NCBI GenBank assembly: GCA_037954325.1
Contig: JBBMNZ010000034.1
Span: 6,722,501 to 6,786,500 of the forward strand
Source of the DNA: Fistularia commersonii
Lineage: Eukaryota > Chordata > Actinopteri > Syngnathiformes > Fistulariidae
Direction of reading: 5' to 3'
DNA length: 64,000 nt
Part shown: positions 1 through 11,642 of the stretch, in pieces
Position numbering within the stretch: the stretch's first letter is position 1
How the letters are laid out: each line of letters starts with the position of its first letter
Position numbers and translations under genes: made by a program
Notes under the pieces: generated by a model
Seen by the model: only the letters and a program-made list of their open reading frames with translations
Database searches by the model: none
What the model was told of the DNA's origin: nothing

Positions 1-288
1 AATTGGATACACTATGACCATGTGTGATGGCCAAGGTGAACAATGGCATGCACAGTGCCCGTAACATGATGCACACAAGCCCGTAAAACTGCAAAATGGT
101 AAATTTATTTCTCTGCTGGTCATTAAAAACAATCCCTTTAACATGTCGGTTTCATGTAAGAGTTTATTTTTACGGGCTGGCGCTTCAAGGCGTGGTGGAT
201 GAAAGTGAGAGAATAATATGATACGACTGGCATAAATAAGACAGAAAAAGAAAATGCATCGAAAATACAATTTGCCATCACACAGAAT

Positions 289-550
289 CAGTGGGTCCTA
301 TCTTGGTGTAATGGGGGGGGGGGCAGTAACCCCGAAGTATATTTCTTATGTCCAGTCTGCTCTGTGATTTTGTTTTGGTTGTTGTCACAGCAGAAAATCC
401 AGCTTCACAAAAATAGGATGTTGGAAATGGAAGCCGGGTTTTAAGTCCTCCTGTGGTGATCATACTGATTAACAATAAAATGGAAAAAAACATGTAATTT
501 ATTCTTTCTGGACCGGTCCCAGTCCCCGGCTCAGTGGTCGGGGATTTCTG
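289..550 (-). mobile_element. hAT-family DNA transposon relic (C-terminal transposase fragment)
   Basis: The minus strand at about 436-341 encodes LPFPTSYFCEAGFSAVTTTK followed by TKSQSRLDIRN. This matches the C-terminal dimerisation region of hAT/ZBED-type transposases, where FPTSYLCEAGFSA and RSRLD followed by an LR are conserved. Translation then degenerates next to a G11-12 run (312-323). Upstream on the same strand, 550-505 is a GC-rich stretch (CCCCGACCACTGAGCCGG, then GACTGGGACCGGTCC) resembling the terminal part of fish hAT elements. The rest of the transposase is missing, so this is an internally deleted, dead copy. End positions are approximate and I found no clear target-site duplication. 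Confidence 0.6.
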
Positions 551-905
551 ATTTAACAAATTTTGGAAATCTAGAGGAGCCCAATTGATTAATTAATTTC
601 TTCTTTCTGCATTCTGACTGATGCTGTATCCAGATCTTCATAAATACCCTTGATAGATACTGACACCAGCTGCCTATGATCTGATTTTACAACTGAGCAT
701 CAAACATTTGTTACAAATATCACAAAATCCTTCTTTGTCTTTTTTGTCACTTTTAATTTGACATCAAAACCAATATTCCCAATACCATATGTTAGCTGAC
801 AATCAGCAAAAACTGAAATTAGTCACAGTTGAGTCGAGCATGAGACGCATTCAGCTTCTTACCAATTACTCCCACCCCCCAACCCACATCCCCGCCCACC
901 CAGAC

Positions 906-910
<5 letters not shown>

Positions 911-957
<47 letters not shown>
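911..957. repeat. (CA)n microsatellite
   Basis: About 47 bases of pure CA, preceded by a shorter CA stretch from 904. The long Thr-His or Val-Cys reading frames across it are artefacts of the repeat. Confidence 0.97.
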
Positions 958-961
<4 letters not shown>

Positions 962-3900
962 TCACAAGAGATTCCAGCACCATGGCGATCAACAAAAAGC
1001 TTGATCGCCTGTATTGGGAAACTGGAAGTTTGATAAAAGCTAGATAATTCTGGTTTGTGGAATGCTAATGGATTCTGGGTAGTTTGTGTCTGCAATCTTG
1101 CCCACACCATTTTCCCATTCTGCCTGTTGTAAATTTTGCCTTGACAGTTCTGGCTTGAATGTGGCACAACCGCAAACCTTCGAAGGTTGGCCACCAAGCA
1201 TCAACACTGCAGTTCATGCACAGCACATTTACTCAGCCAACATTTCCGAATGAGGCAGGGATATCCTCCAAGAACATTTGAGCCAGTCATGGACATATTG
1301 TGGTCACAAAACAGGCAGTAACATGTAAATGCACTCAAATGAAGCCAAACAACAAGTGTGATCATCTTGAAATGCTCAGAGTTCTTCACCAGAGACTTGA
1401 CAAGATTCATAATCCTAACACCTACAGTAAGTGGGTGCAAGTGTGATGCTGTTTTAAAATGAACGGGAAGAGGACCACCCAGGTGAAACACTCGTTGTCG
1501 GGATAAAGCCTTGAAAACTGACAGGCCAGGCAACTCTGAAGTAGGATATCGGAGTAAAGTGGAAGTACAATGGCGCCTATTGATGACTGGATTTACGTTT
1601 GATTCTGTCTTGCCCTGAGAATCCTGATAGCAGAGGATCAGTAATGTCCTATTTTTAGGTAACTGGGATGGAAAACTAATTACAAAAGGAACAGGCTCCG
1701 AATTCAGTGAGAGGTGAATTCAAAAAAAAAAAAAAGAGAAAGAGGAATGTTCATAAAATACTTTTGATAAGAACGAAAACACAATATTGATTGCAATTTG
1801 CTGGTACAATTATACAGGCAACTATTTCAACGATGAACATTGTTGGATCGAGACAAACGTAGACAAGCACAGCGTTGGTTCTTTTTCAACCCGTCAAACA
1901 CATCAAACACATAGCCAGCAGCTCTGTGAAAGATAGAGCGATGGAAAGGGAAAAGAAAAAAAAAGAAGTGAGGGAGAGACGTAGATGCACAGATTAAAAG
2001 GACCTGGGGGAAACGCAGCTAATCGGAAAAGTATCGCTGTCCACCCATATTCAAGCTAATTCCAATGAAAATTCAGATCCTATCAAATAAGTCCGGGGGG
2101 AATGCACATAAAACAGACCCGAATTTAAAGTCCAATGTTACCAAAGTTTTGCAGAGTTACTAACCTAATCGACTTCAAGTGTCTACTGCTTCATCAATCA
2201 TTACTGAAGGATATCGAATGTGTGTGTCTATGAATATGTTTCGCTTATGTGTGATAGTTGAGATTGGTGTCACGGCAATTTTTTTTTTCCACCGGTGTCC
2301 CCGTTACAGACAGAAGAGCAAGTAGCTGTGGGGTGAAGGATCGAAAGATGTCGCCGTTTATGTCTGTTAGCGTTTATTGAGGAGATGGACATCCTTTAGC
2401 TTTAAGTAAGAGGAGAACGAAATGCTTGAAAACAAGGTTCCAGTGATTTGTGTGTGAACGCAAACGAGTTTGTGCTTGTCTGCTCACAGTACTAGTATGT
2501 GTAAGAGCAGTTATGTCTCTCCCAGTGTGTGCAGAGGGTTGCATGACAGTGTGCGGTTGTACAGATCCCCTTTTGGCAGTGGCAGTGTAAGCCGAGGAGG
2601 GTCTTACACGAGCTTTAATCCTGTGCTGAATGTCATCGTACAAGTGTGGCTTTTTCGTGTTCTCAGATAAGACAGAGAGACTGAGGGACTCTGACAGGAA
2701 ACGTGGACGTTGCATACATGTGTAGGTATGAGTGTAAGATCATACGTGAACACGTTTGAGAAAGACACCATTGTAAATTGGTCTAACTCGTTGGTCCGAT
2801 GATAAGGATTACAGTGGTGGCATAGGGAGAGAGAAAAAGCGCAAATCTACATGTTTAAGCTGATGTAACGATGAATATCTAAATCTAAGGTTTCCCTGGA
2901 AAATACCTGGCTGAAAACGCCGTTCGGCCCACTGAGCAGAGCTACTTCGGTCAAGCTTTTGCTAAGACTGGGATTTTTTTCCAGTGTGGGCCCCATTTGA
3001 AAATTTGTTTTTTGGCCTTTCGACTCAAGGGCTTTAAAACATTTAACTACCCATGTCATATACGTACCCTGCAGCAAAAGGCAGGCGACCCATTTTGGAA
3101 TTTGAAACCTGATTTCAGGAAACATAACCCGGCTTTCAGATGGTCGGTAATAAAGAATGTCAGTGCCTCTAGTAAGGGAAAGAATGGTATCAGAGCATTT
3201 TCAAATCAATTACGAGCATTTTTTTTTGTTTTTTTTTTTCCGCTAGCACTGCGCAAACCGACACATATTCTTTTTTACAAGCTCATCATGACCTCTGACA
3301 CATGACGGTCTAACCTGAGAAATAAACTGGCATTATATGAGGCCTAATTAGTGGTCCACGCCCAATGTCGGGTGACAGTCCAAAGGTCCCTGAAGTTATT
3401 ACGGTAGCTCTGTGATAGCCGTGACGCTTTGTTGACATCGAGTGGGAGGTAACATGTAACTTTTGATTTGGTTTTCCTCTAATTCGAAGCGGGGTGTCAG
3501 ATAGCGGGTTTTCCAACCCTACAATAAGGAAAGAAAATAGTCAGGTTCCTCACTAAATCAATTAAGTTGCTTTGTCTATGTGTTAAATTTCCACGGATGG
3601 CAATCTTCTCTTTTATTTGCTTTATATTTGGGCAATTTAATCAACACAAGTTGATTAGGACGGATAAATGAGTTTGCGATCAAGGTTCACATATCAGACA
3701 TTCGGCAGGCACGAGGTGCCCTTTCGTCTCTCGGCCTTGGACTATTTCCCTTTCCAGTGACCAAGTCTATTACTGGCTGTCTGTGTTAAAAACACAGTTT
3801 TGCGAACAACAGAGGCTTTAAGCAAGACCCTAAGCTGTGTGGTATTTTAGTGCTTTTAACTGTGTGTGTGTGTGTGTATGGGAGAGTGTATGTTTGTTAA

Positions 3901-5199
3901 AGAGAGAGAAGAGCAGGAAGCACAGGAAGTCAAAGGAAAATAGCAGGTTTAAGGTGAGAATGTTGTGATTCCCTTGTCTGTGTCTCCAAATCCCTTCACC
4001 TCCCTCCATCAGTGTCTCTTTGTGAATGTTCAAACAATCTCTTTGGGATGTAATCCAGCTTGAACACGGGATCTGACCTCTAGAACGTCCCACCAAGGGT
4101 TCCCTTTTTGGGGAACGATTTTCGTTCACACATACAAAGATACAGAGACACTCAAGAGTGTCTCAACAGGTGCGAGTTTCTGCTAGAGGGAAAAGGCTTT
4201 TGTGTGCTGCAATCCTCATAAGCTCATAAAACACTTATAATCCTGCTAGGATCTCCATTCACTTTTAGCTTTTTTGATCTCTCTTTTACACATAAACAGA
4301 CAAACACATATGTAGCTGTAAAATAAGAACTCACGGTAAGGTATTTTATGTTTTTTTTCAACTTGACTCCAACATCGCTTGATTCTTTCACAACCTGTAA
4401 ATCTAAATTTCTGTGATGTCTGTCAGGCATATGGAGGAAGATATAAAGATAGCTGATGAAGGCTTAAAGCGAGAGAATGCAGAAGAGAGAGGTGAAAAAT
4501 GGTGACAGCTTTAGGTGTACAGATTTATTATTGTGAGACGGTTCAGCCTTTTTTTTTTATACACAGAGAGCAAACCAGTTACACCCAGCATGTCCAGACA
4601 GAAAGAGGAGGGTGAGGTGGTTTAGTAAGAAAATTTCACAGACATACTGTATCTTTCGCAACCAAAACCCTGAATGTGAATGTATTTGCTCGGATAAGAT
4701 ATTAAAACAAATGCGGGTTAGTTATGTTTAGGAACATGGAAGCACTTATTTTCCAATCGTCCGGTTTCCATCCGGTATATCAGTAAACTGAACCGCTTCC
4801 ACCCAAAAAATTAACAAAACAAAGCCATCACTATGGAGAGAAACACCTCATCACCACCTCCTGTGGTGCTGTGCTCTCCACAATTCATCTTGGGAGGTCA
4901 AAGCCCAGTGCTGCGTCCCAAAGTCTAGAAAAGACTATGCGGTAATTCAACTGTTTGTCATAATGTAACGAGATAAGGGCCTAAAGGTACAGGATGTCGT
5001 ATTTCACACAGGTTATAGAGCCTTTGCTGTGGGGCTTTTTTGCTGCATAAATGATCAGAATACGAATACTGTAGACATCACACAACTTTCAAAATGCTTT
5101 AACTGGATTATTGTTCTTCTCAGACTGTATTTCAAAGAAAGCCAAGTTGTAACCAAACTGCCCCACAGAGCCCATATATTTTGGGGGTTTTCCCTGATC

Positions 5200-6060
5200 C
5201 TTTAGTGGTTTGAAGCACATAAAGTCACAAAGCCTCAGGTCAGTGAGAGATTCTCTCTTACCGGCTTCATCACATTCAAATTTTAAGCTTCCTCGTCTCC
5301 CAATTGTTGTCAAAGGGGCCATTTTATCTCCACCATCCGAATGAGCAGGTAAAGTTCCTGCGGATTTGTTTTGATGGAGATCTGCGGCTTTGCCGATGAG
5401 CAGTAACAAGGGGGGCGCAAATAGTCGGGCTATATCACAGCATTTTAAAAACTTTGTTTTGACTGCTCTTTTTTGAATCTCACAAAGTGTCATACAGTTT
5501 CAATACTTACGAGGGTTTGAGTCTTTTTTTTCTAGAAGACTGTGTTTCATTACTTTTTTCAGTGTCACAGTTTTTTGTTTCTACTTTGTACCACAGTCTG
5601 GCATTGAGGGGAGGAGCAAGAGCACGCATTTTACCTATAATTTACATACCAAGGAGCCAGGGTCTGTCTGTCTCCTCGAGAACCCGGAGGGCAAAGTCTC
5701 AAGCAACTTTAGGAAATAGACAACTAAGGTTTACCTTGAACATCCAAATTTTAAGCCAAGCCTCTTTCACACGCTAACCCAAGTGTAAGTGTTGAACATC
5801 TGGCCTGAGCGAAGACTGGCGATGGCCTTTCGTACAACTGATCAATCAAAGCGGACCGGGTTTTCCGAGGGGCGGGACATGTTGAAAGCAGTGCCGTTGC
5901 AGTTGTTTAAAAATGTTCCCTTATCCCCATTTAAATTGCGCCTTTTCATATTGAAACTTTGCAGTTGGTACCACTGTCCATCCGCTCATCCAATGGAAAG
6001 GCCTGCATGAATACCCTGATTCATTATTGTTAGGGTTTAGCCCCCGATTGCAGAAGATAC
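5200..6060. mobile_element. candidate non-autonomous DNA-transposon-like repeat
   Basis: This block is richer in GC than its surroundings. Around 5842-5880 it contains CAATCAAAGCGGACCGGG followed by a GGGGCGGG stretch. That resembles a dispersed fish repeat I know in the form 'accaatcagagcagactgggctttt...ggaggggcgg'. Overlapping long open frames on both strands (for example 134 codons, minus, 5493-5089) have no recognisable protein. Borders are estimates and the family name is unknown to me. Confidence 0.35.
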
Positions 6061-9000
6061 ACCAAAGTTGCCATGGCGTTGACCTCTTTCAGTGCTAATA
6101 ACGTAAAAACCAGTTTCTCAAAGTGTCACTAATCATCGTGATATTTGTAACAACTTTTTTTGAAAGCCGAGCAGCAAAGCAATGCGATGACATCTGACCC
6201 CAGCGGTCAAATTCAACCGCAAAAGGAGAAATGATATTTTGGTTTGAATGGGTTTGCTCATATGACAGAAAGAACTATGCTTCCGGATTTAAGTGAAAGA
6301 GATCTCAGACTAGCGGACATTAAACGGTCCCTTACGCAGAGACCATACCTGTTTGGCTACGTTGAGGTGAGATTGTCTGAGACTTGTAAAACCAATTAAC
6401 AACCGAGCACATCCAATCCACAAGATGTGTGTGTTGCACTCCACCTACTGGGCTTCAGAAAGGCTGCATAAAGCCATTGTGAGTTACAAGAGCGCATGCA
6501 TGCTACCTTTCGCTGCACGGATATATACGGATGAGAGGGGATTTACTTTTGATAATGCGAGTGTAATCACAAAACCCCATTCCTCGTCTCAGCGTCGGCA
6601 TACATTTGAGGGGAATGTGTGTGTCTGTGCCCTAGCATGTGTAATAAGTGTGTTGTGGGGGGTTAAAGGGAGCTTACCCAGACAAACTGCCTTATGATCC
6701 AAACATCAGGTGTCGAACTGACTCTTTCATACAACTTCAAAAAAAAAAAACAAGAAAACCACAAAAAGAGGAGTTAACTTGCCCGGCTCATGATAGCACT
6801 TCCCTCACTCCCTCCATCCACCAGCTCCTCCTTTGTCTGCTGGGGCTGATGATCACTGGATTTTGTCTGTCTGCAGCTTGCCAACATGACAAAGATGAAT
6901 CACCATGATTGATGCTTTTCATTTACTTGATTTAAAGTAATCGTGCCAAAGCAAATTCAAACAATGTATAATCATTAAGTCTTATTCCTGCGCAAGAACT
7001 GCTTACATATGCATAATATGATCAAGTTCAACAACATCTTATGTATTATAGCTGTATAGGCTCTATTGAAAAATTTTATTGAACTAACTGGTCCTACTAA
7101 ATTCATCTTTTTATGTCTAAATTCATGCTGTCGGTGGTGTTAAAATGAATTACTCGAAACGAATCAAATTTTTCATCTGTTTCTGTTCACAGTGAGACAA
7201 ACAGTCGTTTAATTCTGCATGAAAGGAAAGAAGTGTGATAAATAATCCAGGTGTTGGTTCAGGATGCACTGAAATAGATATACATATAGACCACTCCGTA
7301 GCCGGTTCTTTGGTGTCGGTGAGTCATTGACGTCTCTCCACTCATGTTCATCCTAGTAGAATAACCTTTAACCCTAAAGACTGATGATGCTGACAACTGG
7401 ATGAGGTATGGCCTCGGTCAGACGCCTCTCCTGACCTCCAATCTGTGGTTCATTGGCCCACAAAGAGAAATGACACATTAGGGCTACACACATGTGCAAG
7501 GGGAGAGACACCCAAACATTACTCCCATGCAAATACGCTGTGTTTTTGCACACTTACAGGCACATACGGACACACTTTCAAGTCTACCGAGCACTATCCG
7601 GCCAGGAGTTCAATTTAGAAAATACATGAAGTACATGTGCTTATAAATGTTAGTGCGTCACACCTGAAAAAGTCCCTGATGCAAGTTCAGTGTTCACATT
7701 TAGAACATTATCCTAATGATCCACAGAGCTATATTTAATTGGAGAACATTCAAATAGGGAATAAAAAAAGTCCTGCATCAAGCTCTTTACTATTGATTTA
7801 TTTCATTAACACTGGCTCCTTTGTTGATGTTATTTGGCAGACGCCTCGGTGAGAATCATATATGTGCCATCAGCTGCTTGTAATTAATGTGTGGGGTAGG
7901 AAGTATGTATAATGAGGATTCAGAATAGGCGTCAGGCTGAACCGTTTAAGATGCCGAGGGCAGAATTGACTTTTGAAGACAACCTTTAATTAAAACTCCA
8001 TTCACATAACATTTGAAGCATTATTTTTGTTTGCCGCTCTAAAAACAGAACACAAAACATCTCCTGCTTTACAATTAAGTTAATCCTCTGTGTTTGTGAC
8101 CTCGCTGTTTCAAGTTTCAACATTAAAGTGGTGTCTGGACCAAAATTGCCCTTTAAATATGCTAATTTGTCTCTTTAACTGATACTTTTCAATGAGCATA
8201 GAGAATATTTAGACTCGAATGAATGTGAGGACAGCCCTGTTGTGCAAAGCTTCATACAAACATTCTACAAAGTAAAGCTCCAAAATTCAACCTCAGGAAC
8301 ACAAGAGCACAAGAAACACATTCTTAGGGATAGGAGGATTTAGAAAAATTTCCATTAAAAAAAAAAAAAAAAAAGAAAAAGAAATAACAATAAAATAAAG
8401 GGTAAAAAGAGAGAATAAAATGGGTGTGCAAGAAAAGTATCTTTAAATGATGCAGTAGTGGAATAACCTTTCAGGTGATCAAACTGTATAATTTAAGAAG
8501 ACAAAAAGTTTTCAACCTCATTTCTGTTGCTTACAGAGTGCTGTGGTGTCCCTCTAAATCGAAGCTCAGACACTGAAGCAGATTGGTGAGACGAATAAAA
8601 CGTGTTTCGGGAAACAAACATCCGGGTTTTGATTTGTCCCTAAGATCACTTCAGTTTCGTTTTAAGTGTTACAAGACAATCGATAACTGTACTGCAGGCG
8701 TCAAAACTTTATACTGAAAACAGCAAACCTTTCTCAGATACGATGAGACAAACCTCGTCCCTGACTGTAAACTGTGTTATTTTCCAAAAAAAAAAAAAAA
8801 AAGTGTAGACTTAACAGCAGAAAGTATTAGTCATTTGATCCATACTTCAGCTGAAAAACATACACTACATCACAACACACTGCATCCAGAGGCTGTGACT
8901 GGTTCAAACTGATGCCTGAGGGATTGGATCAAGAATCTTGCCTCCCCATGACTTCCTTCCATGGTTACTACAGATGAGATTAATGTGGTTCATACATCAT

Positions 9001-10115
9001 TTGGGACACTTGGATTAAAAAAAAAATAAAGAAGACTAAAGGCAAAATATTAGAGACAGGCAATTCAGAATAAACCTACTTCCCCGACACCCAAACTAAA
9101 CCATTTTCCACAAATACATGGGATTAAGCACTTTCCCGCTGAAATGTATTTCCTGAATTTCTCAGAACACTTACACAGCCACACAAAGTAGACACACAAA
9201 CACCGCATTCAGTACAAACACAGCAAAAGCAAATGGAAGTGGTCTTCTTGACTTGTTTTACCCTTGCTGACTCCTAAATTCTTCCCGAATACACATAGGC
9301 AGACACAAACATCCACACAAATATAGTTCTGTCCCCATTTGGAAAGCCTGTAAGCTTCTTTTCTCTTCATTCAGTACAAATAACTTCACGGTGGGATAAA
9401 AGCATAAAGTTTCCCGAACCCTCTTCCCCCTCTCTGCTTCACTCTTTTGGCTCCATATTCTCCTTCACTTTTTCCTTTAACCCACTTCTCTTGTGCTCTC
9501 TGCCCAAAAGGACATTCTTATTTCATTAGAGGGGGGTCTGGGAGGCCAGGAGGGTAAACAAAACCTCCATAATCAACAGCAGGACATACACAACCCGAAC
9601 GAGCCTTTCAGGACTCTGCGTTTTCTAAAAGAGAACAAGCTAACCAATCCAAATCCACACCTGGATGCTGAGACTGAACTTGCCAACTCTTTCCTAGATC
9701 TTTATGGAACTAAAACTGTAGTTTTGCACGGGGCGTCAAGGTAACACCAACCAAAGAAAGCAGGGCTGCAAAGACAATGATATGCACACAGATCCCCAGC
9801 TATTTGTCTATCGGAGCTGTCATCTCTGTTTGTTCATATTAGGAAGGGCTCACTCAGGGACAGGATATGGGGATTAGGTCTGGCCTTATTGCGCTGTAGC
9901 TACACACCACTAAATGGCTCCCATCTGTTCTCCCATAGAGAATGGCTAATACATGTTAGCTGTGCTCGCGTTGTTCACTGCCAGAATAACAGCAGTGGAT
10001 AGATGAGCAGCATTGATATCGCTAGCCACAACAGCACTCAGCGCTAAAGGCTAATGTGCCTGGCTTACTCTATTAGATTGGAATAAGAAGAACTAATACA
10101 AGAGCACACATTTAG

Positions 10116-10135
10116 ACACACACACACACACACAC
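10116..10135. repeat. short (CA)n microsatellite
   Basis: A 20-base CA run, continued imperfectly by CGCACATACG. Confidence 0.9.
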
Positions 10136-11582
10136 GCACATACGCCGACATGCACAAAAACTCTGCAACAATGCAGAACTGAAGGTGCTCGAGCAGTAGC
10201 CAAGCTCCGGGTCCGAGTGTAGGTTTACCTTGAAGAGCATACATTAGAGCAATGTAAGCTGTGGTGGAAAGAACAGGAGTGATGGAAAAAGATGGAGGGA
10301 TGGAAAGAGGGAGAGAAATGGGGCAGTGTGGTCTGTTTCATTACGGTGAATCCTGACACTGCTGCGTTCTCAACACACATGGTCCGGATTATGGGCTATG
10401 TGGGCTGCTCCGACGCTGTATACACTCAGCAACGCTCTCCTGCACACATACGCGCGCACACTCGCAAAAAACATTGTGGCTAAACACACACAAGCTTTGC
10501 ACTGCATGAAGACAAACTATTTGCTCACACACATATTAGAGGACTCTTAATCCCGGCAGCGATGCTGAGGCAAAGTGAATAACTACTAAGTCACAGAGGT
10601 TAGTGAAAGAATCTGTTTGTGATGGTCCACCTGTGGATTATTGGGGGAAAAGAATGAGATGTACTGGAAACTATGAGTATACCATGGCTGGTTTTGTCTC
10701 TAATTCCCGTATAAACACATAGGCACCCTTCTTGTGTACCCCTCATTCCCTACATCTCTTTCTGATTCTCTCATCTCTCACTACTACAGTGTGGGTTTAT
10801 TCTGCCCTTCTCTGTTTTACACACCCATGCATTAGCTTCAAGCAAACCATAACCCTCTCATAACAGACCCCTTTTCGCACGTGTGTGTTCAAAGGCACCC
10901 GAGTCTATGGGGGGGCTTCAATATAAAACCCCCAAAACAGGAATTATCTTTATGACTCTGCATTCTTTGTTTTATGCATTTCAACATGCGGCCTTGAGAA
11001 AAAAAAAAAAAAAAAAAGGCTTTGTGACTGTTCTGTGGTGTATTGCAATTAACTACCCCACACACTGGCACACAACAGGGCGGGGCAGTGCGGTAAAATT
11101 TTACTATTACTGAAAAAGCAGGGCTCAGAGAGACAGACTTAACCTCTGGTTTTTGTCACTGTGTCGTTTTTATCACCTCCGGACCCTGGTAGACTCTCTT
11201 CAGTCTGCTGGGTGCTTATAGAACTAATACTGCACAGTTGCCTATATAGCTGCACAATGAAGGCACATAATGCAGCGCAACCAACGCACGAACCTCCAAC
11301 AAAAATGCAGTCATAAACTTGTGTATTAACTGAGGAACCTAGTCCACTGAAAATCATACGCTCTGGGAAAACAAACCATGTTCTATTACTCTTTCATCTG
11401 TGAGAGTTGGATAATGTTTACTGAGATACCACCAGTGTTCATTGCCAAAGATTTCTCCGGCCCGCTCAAGTCATTTGTCTGAGCGATCATTTCAAATATC
11501 AGGAATAACACATCTTTGGAAGGAGGCAAGTAAGTCTAAAATAAACACAAGAAAAACAGCAAAAGGTGTGCGATAGCAACTC

Positions 11583-11615
11583 ACTTTTGATGCAGGGTTC
11601 CCATGGCAGTCGTTC
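11583..11615 (-). other. erc2: start of erc2 3'UTR with strong splice-donor-like site
   Basis: After the TGA the minus strand runs 31 bases and then reads TCAAAA|GTGAGTTG (GT at 11584-11583). This is close to the donor consensus at positions +1 to +6. If used, the last coding exon would be 58 nt (11642-11585) and the rest of the 3'UTR would lie in one or more exons further left. A junction this close to the stop would not be expected to trigger nonsense-mediated decay. If it is not used, the 3'UTR simply continues. Only the sequence match supports it. Confidence 0.45.
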
Positions 11616-11642
11616 TCATGCCCATATGCCCTCTTCATCATC
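11616..11642 (-). CDS. erc2: erc2 terminal coding exon (PDZ-ligand C-terminus and stop)
   Basis: Only eight codons and a stop are coded here: DDEEGIWA then TGA, after acceptor ccttgtttgtttcacag|GAT. The residues are identical to the C-terminus of mammalian ERC2, and the phase-0 junction after VDQ also matches. In the ELKS/CAST family the last residues (GIWA) bind the PDZ domain of RIM, tying the coiled-coil scaffold to the vesicle-priming machinery. The exon is far too short to be seen as an open frame and was found by searching for the reverse-complemented motif next to a splice acceptor. The coding part stops at 11616. Downstream sequence is 3'UTR, possibly interrupted by an intron, because GTGAGT follows 31 bases after the stop. 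Confidence 0.93.
   Translation of the reverse strand, partial: DDEEGIWA

Larger units (their letters stand above)
1..11582. other. erc2 3'UTR and/or downstream flank, no coding sequence recognised
   Basis: I see no conserved exon on either strand of this 11.6-kb stretch. It holds a hAT transposon relic near 290-550, CA/GT runs near 911-957, 3861-3878 and 10116-10135, an element-like GC-richer block at about 5.2-6.06 kb, and several A or T tracts. A minus-strand AATAAA (plus TTTATT, 10797-10802) could be a polyadenylation signal, but many such hexamers occur by chance here. In mammals WNT5A lies beyond the ERC2 3' end; no Wnt-like exon is visible here. Confidence 0.7.

Noticed and set aside
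900..960. Regularly spaced CACACA blocks as a possible CRISPR-like array
   Set aside because: Dinucleotide microsatellites without unique spacers, in a vertebrate genome.
5089..5493. 134-codon minus-strand open frame
   Set aside because: No recognisable domain; it overlaps a block that looks like a dispersed repeat, so it is treated as repeat sequence.
1..11582. Searched for a Wnt5-type gene expected beyond ERC2 in vertebrates
   Set aside because: No cysteine-rich Wnt-like exon was seen on either strand; it would lie outside the window if synteny holds.
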